From contig JAENXO010000055.1 in the NCBI GenBank assembly GCA_016649455.1, positions 1 to 10,204 of the forward strand: DNA of 10,204 nt, in the 5' to 3' direction. The stretch comes from Gemmatimonadota bacterium. GTDB taxonomy: Bacteria > Gemmatimonadota > Gemmatimonadetes > Palauibacterales > Palauibacteraceae. The translations under genes and the position numbers were made by a program. Below, piece by piece: positions 1 through 6,878 of this stretch; position 1 is the first letter of the stretch, and each line of letters opens with the position of its first letter. Under the pieces are notes generated by a model. It worked only from the letters and a program-made list of their open reading frames with translations, was not told where the DNA came from and ran no database searches.

Positions 1-337
1 CCCCCGTGGGATCCGACACGTCACCGAGATGCCGGGGTATCACGTGGACGTGGGCGTGCGGGATCGTCTGCCCCGCCGCGAGGCCGTCGTTGACCCCGAT
101 CGTGAAGCCGTCCGGCGAGTGCCGCTCCATAAGCAGGTCCCGGACTTCCGCGACCAGGTCCCACACCTCGGCGTGCTCTTCCGGAGAGAGATCCCACAGG
201 CTGGCGATGTGAACGCGGGGGAGCACGAGGCAGTGTCCGTCCGTCGCCGGATAGTAGTCCGGCACGGCCACGACCCGGTCCGTCTCGAGCCAGATGCGTT
301 CCTCCGGCAGGGTGCAGAACGGGCACTCGGCGTCCAT
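1..337 (-). CDS. HIT-family nucleotide-binding protein (3' end cut by window edge)
   Basis: Histidine-triad protein, a family of small cytosolic nucleotidyl hydrolases and transferases acting on nucleotides such as AMP-lysine, AMP-NH2 or ApnA. Only the first 112 residues are in the window. An N-terminal CPFC pair (Cys5, Cys8) may bind zinc. Next come DYYPATDGHCLVLPRVH (about 27-43) and the signature HAHVHVIPR (94-102), whose alternating histidines 94, 96 and 98 form the catalytic triad motif. The visible end, GDVSDP, matches the usual tail of short HIT proteins, so probably only a few tens of residues are missing. The ATG at 337 was chosen because GAGGAGGA lies 3 bases upstream and no family homology is expected before the CPFC region. 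It is divergent from the methyltransferase operon. The family call is firm; the substrate cannot be told. Confidence 0.93.
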   Translation of the reverse strand, partial: MDAECPFCTLPEERIWLETDRVVAVPDYYPATDGHCLVLPRVHIASLWDLSPEEHAEVWDLVAEVRDLLMERHSPDGFTIGVNDGLAAGQTIPHAHVHVIPRHLGDVSDPTG

Positions 338-437
338 CGGTCCTCCTCGCGAAGGTGGCGATCCTTAACATACCTTTCCGGTGCTTTCGGGGCACCGGGC
401 TGGAAACACTGAGGGGAATCAGATCGCGACACGGACG
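338..437. promoter_or_regulatory. Divergent promoter region with a perfect 7-bp hairpin
   Basis: This spacer separates the HIT gene (minus) from the methyltransferase operon (plus) and must carry at least one promoter. It contains CCGGTGC at 378-384 and GCACCGG at 392-398, a perfect inverted repeat with a 7-base loop and no following T-run. It is therefore an operator or 5'-leader hairpin candidate rather than a terminator. On the minus strand TATGTT (372 to 367) is a possible -10 for the HIT gene, but I see no convincing -35. The promoter elements themselves are speculative; the dyad is directly visible. Confidence 0.35.
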
Positions 438-1199
438 ATGATCAGCAACGAGCGGGCCCGCTGGGGACCGCTGGCAGCGGCGCTCCTCGCATACCACGAG
501 GGTCAGCTCGACGCGAAGCTCCTCGTGCGGACCGATCTCAAGACGCTCGAGGAATGGCCGGTGAGTCTGTTCTTTCGTGATTCCGACGAGTTTCCGCCGC
601 TCGAGCGCGAGGCGCTCGAACTGTGCGGACCACGCGTGATCGACGTGGGTGCCGGCGCCGGACCGCACACCCTGGCGCTCCTCGAGCGGGGTCACGACGT
701 GCTGGCGGTCGAGTCGCTGCCGGAGATCGCCTCCCTGCTCCAGGCGCGAGGCTTCCCCCGCGTCACGGTGTGCTCGCTGGACGAACTTCCGGCCGGCCAG
801 GCCGACACGGTGCTGATGCTGATGAATGGCCTCGGTCTCGCGGGTACGCTGGATGGACTCGTGCCGCTGCTGGAGTCCGCGCGACGTCTGCTGGCGCCGG
901 GCGGCCGGATCGTCGCCGACTCCACCGATCCCAGACAATGGCTCGAGCCCGAAGACGCTCAGGATGATCTGCTGCTGCAGGACGGGCGATTCGGCGGCGA
1001 AGTGCAATTCCAGCTGGAGTATGACGGAATGCGTGGTGAACCGTTTCCTTTCCTGTACATCGGCCCCGAAATGCTGCGCGATCGCGGTCTCCGGGCAGGA
1101 CTGGTGCTGGATGAGGTGCGGCAGTTCGCCGACGGCACATATCTGGCGATCCTGGCCCCGGAGGACGACTTCGCCGTGGGTGAACCGGAGGACGGATGA
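438..1199 (+). CDS. Class I SAM-dependent methyltransferase
   Basis: A 253-residue Rossmann-fold methyltransferase of unknown substrate, probably cytosolic. Motif I, VIDVGAGAG (about residues 67-75), is the S-adenosylmethionine-binding glycine loop. It is followed by the acidic end of strand 2 in AVES and by a motif IV-like strand ending in MNGLGL. A motif V/VI-like segment, RRLLAPGGRIVAD, comes next. The roughly 60 residues before motif I form a helical cap. The remaining C-terminal third is rich in aromatic and acidic residues and ends in a short acidic tail. ATG 438 is preferred over an upstream GTG at 381, because that GTG lies inside a hairpin and adds residues that do not look like the family. 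GAGGGG lies about 20 bases upstream, so the ribosome site is weak. The stop overlaps the next gene's start (ATGA), suggesting translational coupling. Protein, RNA, lipid and small-molecule targets all remain possible. Confidence 0.85.
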   Translation: MISNERARWGPLAAALLAYHEGQLDAKLLVRTDLKTLEEWPVSLFFRDSDEFPPLEREALELCGPRVIDVGAGAGPHTLALLERGHDVLAVESLPEIASLLQARGFPRVTVCSLDELPAGQADTVLMLMNGLGLAGTLDGLVPLLESARRLLAPGGRIVADSTDPRQWLEPEDAQDDLLLQDGRFGGEVQFQLEYDGMRGEPFPFLYIGPEMLRDRGLRAGLVLDEVRQFADGTYLAILAPEDDFAVGEPEDG

Positions 1200-1972
1200 A
1201 CGACCGACAGGACAACGGCATCGAGAAGGCCGAGGACACGCTGGTGGACAACGGGACGGAGGCGATCCGCATCCGGACCCCGGCCCTGTCCTCGGAGGAT
1301 GCCAGGCTGACTTACAAGGTGATCGAATCGTCGCTGCGCGAGCTGTGGGAGGTCGTGGACAACCTTTCGGCGGTGCTCCCGCCGCGTCCGACCTACTACC
1401 GGGTCACGATGTTCGGCTCGTCGCGCATCCGTCCCGGCGACCAGCTGTACGAGGACGTGAAGCGGCTGTCGGCGGAGCTCGCGGCGATGGGCTGCGACAT
1501 CGTCACCGGCGGCGGGCCGGGCCTGATGCAGGCCGCCAACGAGGGCGAGCACGAGGGCGACGTCTTGAAGCGAACCTACTCGATCGGCCTCAACGTCGAA
1601 CTGCCGCACGAGCAGGAGTCGAATCCGTACGTCGAGAAGCTGTACCACCACGGGACCTTCTTCTCGCGGCTGCACCACTTCGTCCAGCTTTCCAGCGCGT
1701 TCGTCGTCATGGGCGGCGGGATCGGCACCACGCTCGAGGCGATGCTGGTATGGCAGTTGATCCAGGTCGATCACCTGCGAAATCGTCCGCTCGTATTCGT
1801 CGGGGAGCAGTGGAAAGCACTGGTCGAGTGGGGCCACGCTTACTGGCTGTCGAGTGATCCGCGCCTGGCGGACCCGCAGGACCTCGCGATTCCGATCTGC
1901 GTGGACACGGTGGACGAAGCCGTCCACGTGATCCGCAAGAACCTGGAAGACTGGGCGAGCGAGTCCGTCTAG
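1196..1972 (+). CDS. LOG-family (TIGR00730-like) Rossmann-fold protein, possible nucleotide phosphoribohydrolase
   Basis: A 258-residue protein of the LOG / 'lysine decarboxylase-like' fold. Known members cleave the N-glycosidic bond of nucleoside 5'-monophosphates (cytokinin activation, or purine/pyrimidine nucleotide turnover). Residues 1-66 are a helical extension absent from minimal LOG proteins. The core starts near YYRVTMFGSSR (67-77) and carries GGGPGLMQAANEG (105-117). The second signature is GGGIGTTLE (173-181), corresponding to PGGxGTxxE. The catalytic Glu181 and the Arg158 of FFSRLHHF are kept. The usual proline is Gly173, and the Lys of the usual RK pair is Leu159. The length and the GLNVELPHEQ...NPYV segment match the larger bacterial LOG subgroup. 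It overlaps the methyltransferase by four bases, so the two are co-translated. The fold is certain; the enzyme activity is inferred. Confidence 0.88.
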   Translation: MNDRQDNGIEKAEDTLVDNGTEAIRIRTPALSSEDARLTYKVIESSLRELWEVVDNLSAVLPPRPTYYRVTMFGSSRIRPGDQLYEDVKRLSAELAAMGCDIVTGGGPGLMQAANEGEHEGDVLKRTYSIGLNVELPHEQESNPYVEKLYHHGTFFSRLHHFVQLSSAFVVMGGGIGTTLEAMLVWQLIQVDHLRNRPLVFVGEQWKALVEWGHAYWLSSDPRLADPQDLAIPICVDTVDEAVHVIRKNLEDWASESV

Positions 1973-1992
1973 AGTTCTATCGCCATCTAGAG
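1968..1992. repeat. Two TCTAGAG copies, each containing a stop codon of convergent genes
   Basis: TCTAGAG occurs at 1968-1974 and again at 1986-1992. The TAG of the first copy ends the LOG gene on the plus strand, and the CTA of the second is the TAG stop of the ribonuclease gene on the minus strand. Because TCTAGA is self-complementary, the copies can also pair as a 6-bp hairpin with a 12-base loop. There is no T-run on either side, so it is at best a weak bidirectional terminator. Confidence 0.35.
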
Positions 1993-3390
1993 CTCGAACG
2001 CCTGCCCCCGTTCGGGAACCAGTACCTCCGCCGTCCCCCGCTCCCGGAGCGCGGTCGCCAGCGACTCCGCCGACTCCGGCTCGCCGTGCACCAGGAAGTA
2101 CTTCTGGATGTTGCCCGTCTCCCGTGCCGACTCCGCCCACGCGATGAGTTCGTTCCGGTCCGCGTGGGCGCTGTAGCTGTCGGCCCGTTCGACCCGCGCA
2201 TTGACCTCGACCATCGTGCCGAGGATGGGGACGGGGCTGCGGCCCTCGAGGATCTTTCGCCCGAGGGTGTTCGCCGCCTGGAAGCCGACGAACAGGACCG
2301 CGGTCGAAGGCTTGTCGAGATTGTTCGACAGGTGATGGAGAACGCGGCCGCCCTCGCACATGCCGGACGCGCTGATGATGATCATCGGCCCGGGCTTCGC
2401 GTTCAGTGACTTGGATTCCTCGACGCTCTGCACGTAGCGCAGCCGCCGGAATCCGAGCGCGTCTCCATCCCGGTCGTTGCGGGTCGTCTCGATCATCTCC
2501 TTGTCCCAGCACTCGGGGTGGCGTCCGAACACCTCGGTCACGTTGACGGCCAGCGGGCTGTCCACGTATACGTCGATCGGCGGAAGGGCCCCTTCCTCCC
2601 ACAGCTGGTTCAACCGGTACACGACCTCCTGGGTGCGGCCAAGGGCGAACGACGGAATCAGCAGCACACCGCCCTTTTCCGCGGTCGATGACGCGCACTC
2701 GCGCAGATACCCTTTTGCGGCGCTGGCCGGCTCGTGCAGCCTATCCCCGTAGGTGCTTTCCATCACGACGAAGTCGGCGCCGTGCGGGACTTCGGGGTCC
2801 TTGAGGATCGGGAGCCCTTTGCGGCCGATATCACCGCTGAATGCGATCCGTCGGGTCCGCCCGGCTTCCGTGACCTCGAGGATCACGCTCGCCGAGCCGA
2901 GGATGTGCCCCGCGTCCAGGAACAGGGCGCGCACACCCTCGACCGGCGTGAACCAGGAGTGATAGTCGATCGCCCGGAACCGGGAGAGCGCCTTCCGAAC
3001 GTCGCCGATCTGGTACAGCGGCTCGAACGGACGCTTCCCTTCCTTCTTCCGGCGCCGGTTCACATAACGGACGTCCGACTTCTGGATGTGGGCCGAGTCG
3101 ACCAGCATGTAGTTACAGAGATCCTCGGTGGCCGAGGTGGTGAAGATCCTCCCCCGGAAGCCGCCGCGCGCGAGGGTCGGGAGATTCCCGCTGTGATCTA
3201 TGTGTGCATGGGTGAGGATCACGGCATCGATCGTAGAAGCGTCGAACGGCAGATTCCGGTTCCGCTCGAAGGCATGCTTCCGCCGGCCCTGTGCGAGTCC
3301 GCAGTCGATGAGCAGGCTCTTCCGCCCGACGCGCAGCAGGTGCATCGACCCGGTGACCTCGCGTGCCGCACCCCAGAATTCGAGCTGCAT
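1987..3390 (-). CDS. MBL-fold / beta-CASP RNA-processing metallohydrolase
   Basis: A 467-residue ribonuclease homologue of the CPSF73/Ysh1-like bacterial group (as in Thermus TTHA0252), acting on RNA in the cytosol. The metallo-beta-lactamase zinc ligands are visible: HAHIDH (61-66), GHILGSA (161-167) and Asp187 of SGDIG. The beta-CASP insert follows, with motif A DSPLA (277-281), the ISASGMCEGGR stretch (339-349), motif B His409 in SAHAD and motif C His435 in LVHGEPES. All catalytic positions are kept and the length is typical, so this should be an active endo- or exoribonuclease. ATG 3390 follows GGGGAGAGG at a good distance, and the protein begins directly with the first beta strand (MQLEFWGAAREVTGS). 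It is monocistronic. It converges with the LOG gene with 14 bases between stops and diverges from the deoxyhypusine-synthase-like gene. Confidence 0.95.
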   Translation of the reverse strand: MQLEFWGAAREVTGSMHLLRVGRKSLLIDCGLAQGRRKHAFERNRNLPFDASTIDAVILTHAHIDHSGNLPTLARGGFRGRIFTTSATEDLCNYMLVDSAHIQKSDVRYVNRRRKKEGKRPFEPLYQIGDVRKALSRFRAIDYHSWFTPVEGVRALFLDAGHILGSASVILEVTEAGRTRRIAFSGDIGRKGLPILKDPEVPHGADFVVMESTYGDRLHEPASAAKGYLRECASSTAEKGGVLLIPSFALGRTQEVVYRLNQLWEEGALPPIDVYVDSPLAVNVTEVFGRHPECWDKEMIETTRNDRDGDALGFRRLRYVQSVEESKSLNAKPGPMIIISASGMCEGGRVLHHLSNNLDKPSTAVLFVGFQAANTLGRKILEGRSPVPILGTMVEVNARVERADSYSAHADRNELIAWAESARETGNIQKYFLVHGEPESAESLATALRERGTAEVLVPERGQAFEL

Positions 3391-3569
3391 GACCTCTCCC
3401 CATCCGGTTCCTCACCGGGTCCGGACGACCCGGCCTGATGGATGCTCGGGTACCGGCACCCGACCGCGCAACCGTGACCGGTGGACAGCCCGGATTGCCG
3501 GGAATGATCGCCGCACGCTAACCTGACGTCGGATCGACGAAACACGACCACGAGGCGCGGAGAGCCGGC
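3391..3569. promoter_or_regulatory. Divergent intergenic region with three short hairpins and a candidate plus-strand promoter
   Basis: This 179-base spacer lies between the beta-CASP ribonuclease (minus) and the deoxyhypusine-synthase-like gene (plus). Three perfect dyads are visible: CCGGGTC/GACCCGG (3415-3421 with 3427-3433), TCGGGT/ACCCGA (3446-3451 with 3458-3463) and CCCGG/CCGGG (3489-3493 with 3498-3502). For the plus gene, TTGCCG (3495-3500) and TAACCT (3519-3524), 18 bases apart, are a weak sigma70-like pair. The first hairpin would sit in the ribonuclease leader just upstream of its ribosome site. High GC makes short dyads common, so their function is uncertain. Confidence 0.3.
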
Positions 3570-4622
3570 ATGAACGTGAACGAATTCATCCGTCATCATT
3601 TCCGCCATTTCAACGCGGCATCTGTCAAAGATGCAGCCGAGGCATACCGGGTCCATGTCGATGCGGGCGGGAAGATGATGGTCACGCTGGCCGGCGCGAT
3701 GAGCACCGCCGAGCTCGGCCTGTCGCTGGCCGAGATGATCAGGCGCGACCTCGTGCACGCGATTACCTGCACCGGGGCGAACCTCGAGGAGGACCTGTTC
3801 AACCTCGTGGCGCACGATCACTACGTTCGAATTCCGAACTGGCGGAATCTCACGCCGCAGCAGGAGAAGGACCTCGAGAGCCGCGGGCTGAACCGGGTGA
3901 CCGACACCTGCATCCCCGAGGAGAAGGCGTTTCGCGCGCTCGAAAAGCACATTTTACAGGTGTGGAAGCAGGCCGACGCCGCCGGCGAACGCCGTCTGCC
4001 GCACGAGTACTTCTATGAGCTGATCAGGAGCGGGGTGCTGGAGGGCGCCTACCAGATCGATCCCGAGGACTCGTGGCTCGTCGCGGCGGCGCGCCGGGAC
4101 CTGCCGCTGTTCGTGCCCGGCTGGGAAGATTCGACGATGGGCAACATCCTCGCGGCCAACGTGATCCGTGGGGACCTGTCACGAACCAGTATCGTGCGCA
4201 GCGGGGTGGACTACATGCTGGCGTTGGCCGACTGGTACCTCGAGACGACGATGGGCGAGAGTGCGAGTGAGGCGATCGCGGCCAGCGGCGCCGGGGAGCG
4301 CTCCGGCGAGCACGGCGCTACGGTGTCGGCCGAAGAGGCCGCGAATACCGTCGGGTTCTTCCAGATCGGGGGCGGGATCGCCGGGGACTTTCCGATTTGC
4401 GTCGTGCCGATGATTCACCAGGACCTGGAGCTCCCCTGCCCCTATTGGGGCTACTTCTGCCAGATCAGCGACTCGACGACCAGCTATGGCTCTTATTCCG
4501 GCGCGGTCCCGACCGAGAAGATCACCTGGGGCAAGCTCGACATCACGACTCCGATGTTCGTGATCGAGTCGGACGCGACGATCATAGCGCCGCTGATCTT
4601 CGCGTACCTGCTCGACTGGTAA
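3570..4622 (+). CDS. Deoxyhypusine-synthase-like protein lacking the catalytic lysine
   Basis: A 350-residue member of the deoxyhypusine synthase fold. True deoxyhypusine synthase is NAD- and spermidine-dependent and modifies a lysine of eIF5A; bacteria lack that substrate. Some bacterial homologues make homospermidine or other polyamines; many are uncharacterised. The N-terminal NAD-site region reads CTGANLEEDLFN (about 68-79), matching the eukaryotic TAGGxEED motif. The C-terminal half keeps GGG (267-269), the SYGSYSGAVPTEKITWGKL segment that matches the family's SDSGAxxDExxSWGK motif, and the final DATIIAPLIFA. In the human enzyme GGG is followed two residues later by catalytic Lys329; here the sequence is GGGIAGDFPI, with Gly272 at that position. 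The classical lysine-imine chemistry should therefore not operate. The start ATG is preceded by CGGAGAG. It converges on the outer membrane protein gene with 12 bases between stops. Confidence 0.93.
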   Translation: MNVNEFIRHHFRHFNAASVKDAAEAYRVHVDAGGKMMVTLAGAMSTAELGLSLAEMIRRDLVHAITCTGANLEEDLFNLVAHDHYVRIPNWRNLTPQQEKDLESRGLNRVTDTCIPEEKAFRALEKHILQVWKQADAAGERRLPHEYFYELIRSGVLEGAYQIDPEDSWLVAAARRDLPLFVPGWEDSTMGNILAANVIRGDLSRTSIVRSGVDYMLALADWYLETTMGESASEAIAASGAGERSGEHGATVSAEEAANTVGFFQIGGGIAGDFPICVVPMIHQDLELPCPYWGYFCQISDSTTSYGSYSGAVPTEKITWGKLDITTPMFVIESDATIIAPLIFAYLLDW

Positions 4623-4634
4623 CAGAGTCGCGCG

Positions 4635-6032
4635 TCAGCCCACCCCCAGCTCGAAGCCGAACAGGATGCGGAAGCGGCTGTAGACGTACTTCGGATCCAG
4701 CTCTCCTTCCGCACCCGGGAGCAGATCCGCGAGTTCGGGCGCGGCCTTGCTGCCCCAGCCGTACCCCACGCCGACCGTCAGCCGGGCGGTCTTGACCCGG
4801 AAGTCGGCCCCGAGAAATGCCGAATACAGGTCCAGCGTGTTGAGCGACAGGTCCGCGCGCTCGACCTCGTCCGTGAATCCCGACGCGTCGGTGGCGAACG
4901 AGGCGTAGCCGGAGAACGTCTCCTTGAACGCGTATTCCAGGCCGAGGCCCCAGTTGAACACATCGTCCATCGACTGCACGACGTCGAAGGTGATGGGCTG
5001 GGGCGGCTCCTGCTGGATGAATTCCTCGCCCTGCATCACGACGTACGGATCGATCTTGTCGAACCACTCACCGCTCGCGTTGATCCGGGCCTTGCCGATC
5101 TGCCAGCCGAAACCCAGGCCGACGGACAGCGGCGACTTGTATGTCGCCGAGAGATCGGGCTGGATCGTGGCCAGCAGCACCGTCGTGTCGGAGGTGAACA
5201 CCGCCTCGTTGATGCCGAATTCACCCGAGCCCGTGATGTGGAGGCTGGGCGTCGTGACGGTGAGACCGGCACTGAACGACTCCGATGCGAAGTAGCCGCC
5301 GATCTTGGCCAGTGTCCGGAAGGAGGAGAAGTTTCCGCCGCGCAGGTTGATGTCGACGAACGGTGACCCATCCGGGGCGATCGCCTCCACGATCCCCTCT
5401 CGTCGCCGGCGCTGCGTACGGTGCGCGACGTATCCGGTGACACCGAGTCCGAAGCTCGACGAGAACGGGTGCGCATACGACAGGCCGACCCAGGTCTCGT
5501 TGAACGCCCCGTCGACGCGACCCACCCCGACCAGTTCGTCGAGATCGAGCTCTGGCGGAATCTCGGCCCCCGACCGGACGATCTCGGTACTGATATCAGA
5601 CGATGAGCGCGCGCGGGTGAGCACCGAGTAGGCGAGAACGTCCTGGCCGAACAGCGACCGCGTAATCGTGCCCGCGACCAGGGACGGCCGGACGCCGGAC
5701 TTGGTCGTTCCGAGATCGACTCCCTGACCGGCTCCATCCTCGATCGTGATGGACTCGTATTCGTAGACATCCGCGCTGATGGCGAACGCCAGGTCGTCAG
5801 CGACTCCGAGCGCTCCGGGGTTGTAGTACGTGCCGCTGATGTCATCGACGCTACCGATCACGACTCCACTGAGCAGCGACGCTCGTGGACCGTACTGCTG
5901 CGACCAGTATTGGGAATCCTGCGCAGTCGCCACGCTCGCAGAGGCGAGGAGGCCCGCGACCGCGATCAGCGTGAGCGCGGCTTTCGAAACCCCCCGAGGC
6001 TGAGGGGTCCGACACGTGTTTCGCTCCTTCAC
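4635..6032 (-). CDS. Outer membrane beta-barrel protein, FadL/OmpP1-like
   Basis: A 465-residue secreted protein. Residues 1-37 form a signal peptide with a basic N-terminus and a hydrophobic core (LTLIAVAGLLASASVATA), with likely cleavage before QDS. The mature part has alternating hydrophobic strands and many aromatic and glycine turns, typical of an outer membrane barrel. TYYNPGALG (68-76) is the NPA/NPGAL motif seen near the N-terminus of FadL/OmpP1 and UPF0164-type proteins, which pass hydrophobic compounds or support secretion. The length fits FadL. The C-terminus (FGFELGVG) lacks a terminal Phe, although aromatics lie just before it. The GTG start at 6032 follows GGGAGGT by five bases. 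It lies 72 bases downstream of the preceding barrel gene in the same direction and may belong to the same transcript. FadL family membership is my best match rather than certain. Confidence 0.78.
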   Translation of the reverse strand: MKERNTCRTPQPRGVSKAALTLIAVAGLLASASVATAQDSQYWSQQYGPRASLLSGVVIGSVDDISGTYYNPGALGVADDLAFAISADVYEYESITIEDGAGQGVDLGTTKSGVRPSLVAGTITRSLFGQDVLAYSVLTRARSSSDISTEIVRSGAEIPPELDLDELVGVGRVDGAFNETWVGLSYAHPFSSSFGLGVTGYVAHRTQRRRREGIVEAIAPDGSPFVDINLRGGNFSSFRTLAKIGGYFASESFSAGLTVTTPSLHITGSGEFGINEAVFTSDTTVLLATIQPDLSATYKSPLSVGLGFGWQIGKARINASGEWFDKIDPYVVMQGEEFIQQEPPQPITFDVVQSMDDVFNWGLGLEYAFKETFSGYASFATDASGFTDEVERADLSLNTLDLYSAFLGADFRVKTARLTVGVGYGWGSKAAPELADLLPGAEGELDPKYVYSRFRILFGFELGVG

Positions 6033-6049
6033 GCCTACCTCCCGTGTCT

Positions 6050-6074
6050 GGCCAGCAATGCTGTCTCATTGGCC
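6050..6074 (-). other. Possible hairpin in the spacer between two outer membrane protein genes
   Basis: On the minus strand GGCCAATG can pair with CATTGCTGGCC across the loop AGACAG, giving eight base pairs with a three-base bulge. It sits between the stop of the second barrel gene (6105) and the ribosome site of the FadL-like gene. It has no T-run. It could be a processing or attenuation element, or chance. Confidence 0.2.
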
Positions 6075-6104
6075 CTGAGGCCCGCCCCTCATGTCGCCGG
6101 CAAT

Positions 6105-6878
6105 TCAGAAGCTCTTCGGGAGCTGGAAGTTCATTCCGGCCAACAGCTGGAATTTAGGCTGTCCGGTACCTTCGTGCAGGATCGTGATCTGCGGCTCGAT
6201 GAAGATGTTGTAGACGAGGTTGCCCGCCTTGATAACCTGTCCGATTCCCCAGCCGATCGGAACGGCATAGTCCCCCGACTTGAGGTCGAAGGTCCAGACA
6301 CCGGTCGTGCGGAGGTAGGTGCCGCCGCCGAGCTGCAGAGTCGCGAACGGCTGCGCCGCGAGGATACTGGTGCTCTCACGGTCCGAGTCGCCCGCGATCG
6401 ACGCCTGCCAGGTGAGCAGCCCGCCGAACTGGACTGTCGGAGTCGCCTTGAAGGCCACGGCCGCCGCTCCGAGCTGCCACTTCCCCTGCCCCAGCGCGTC
6501 GTCCGAGGCGGTGGGAGCTACCACGAGCGGACCCACGCCGATGCTGGTCGTGGGATTCGCGATGAACAGATAGGCCGTGAAGATGTTGAAGTCTCCCAGA
6601 CCCGACTGCGAGTCCAGGCCGCCGGTGGGCCGCGTCGCAAGGGGAAGTGACGCGCGTGTCAGGGTGCGCCCGATCGGCACCGCCCCCCGAATCCAGAAAG
6701 TATTGGTGGTCTCATCCGGGACCCCGTACAGAGAAGTCGCGTAGTAGTTCTGGAGGTTGAAGGCGTATGCCCCCGCCAGCGGATTGTTGGCCTGGGCCAT
6801 CTCCTCCTCCGACTGGGCCAGGGCCGTCGACACCAGCCCGATGCCGAGCACGCAGGTCACGAACAGGATCTTCCTCAC
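6105..6878 (-). CDS. Outer membrane 'transporter'-type beta-barrel protein
   Basis: A 257-residue secreted barrel protein. The signal peptide MRKILFVTCVLGIGLVSTALA is followed by QSEEEMAQANNPLAG. The NNPLA start, the GLGDFNIFTAYLF strand (near residue 93), GVGPLVVAPTASDD and the GQGKWQLGAAAVAFK stretch match a widespread family. That family is annotated simply as 'transporter' and, misleadingly, as 'neuromedin U'; it is related to MetA/phenol-degradation barrels. The protein ends in Phe (LPKSF), the classical C-terminal signal for insertion into the outer membrane by the BAM complex. The GTG start at 6878 is fixed by GGGGAGG six bases upstream and by the signal peptide beginning there. It overlaps the upstream gene's stop in GTGA. 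Longer upstream reads in this frame are shadow. The transported substrate is unknown. Confidence 0.85.
   Translation of the reverse strand: MRKILFVTCVLGIGLVSTALAQSEEEMAQANNPLAGAYAFNLQNYYATSLYGVPDETTNTFWIRGAVPIGRTLTRASLPLATRPTGGLDSQSGLGDFNIFTAYLFIANPTTSIGVGPLVVAPTASDDALGQGKWQLGAAAVAFKATPTVQFGGLLTWQASIAGDSDRESTSILAAQPFATLQLGGGTYLRTTGVWTFDLKSGDYAVPIGWGIGQVIKAGNLVYNIFIEPQITILHEGTGQPKFQLLAGMNFQLPKSF

Noticed and set aside
381..437. GTG 381 as the methyltransferase start
   Set aside because: It is within a perfect hairpin with no ribosome site, and the added residues do not look like the family; ATG 438 is preferred.
21..1007. Minus-strand open frame of 328 codons over the HIT gene and the methyltransferase
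   Set aside because: It is in a different frame from the clear HIT protein and antisense to the methyltransferase, and shows low-complexity shadow composition.
959..2698. Long minus-strand open frame (579 codons) across the methyltransferase, LOG and ribonuclease genes
   Set aside because: It is antisense to two well-recognised genes and in a shifted frame of the third, is rich in Arg/Gly/Pro, and has no recognisable motif: a high-GC shadow frame.
4635..5067. Minus-strand alternative frame of 161 codons ending near the FadL-like gene's 3' end
   Set aside because: It overlaps the real barrel gene in a shifted frame and is Arg/Gly-rich shadow.
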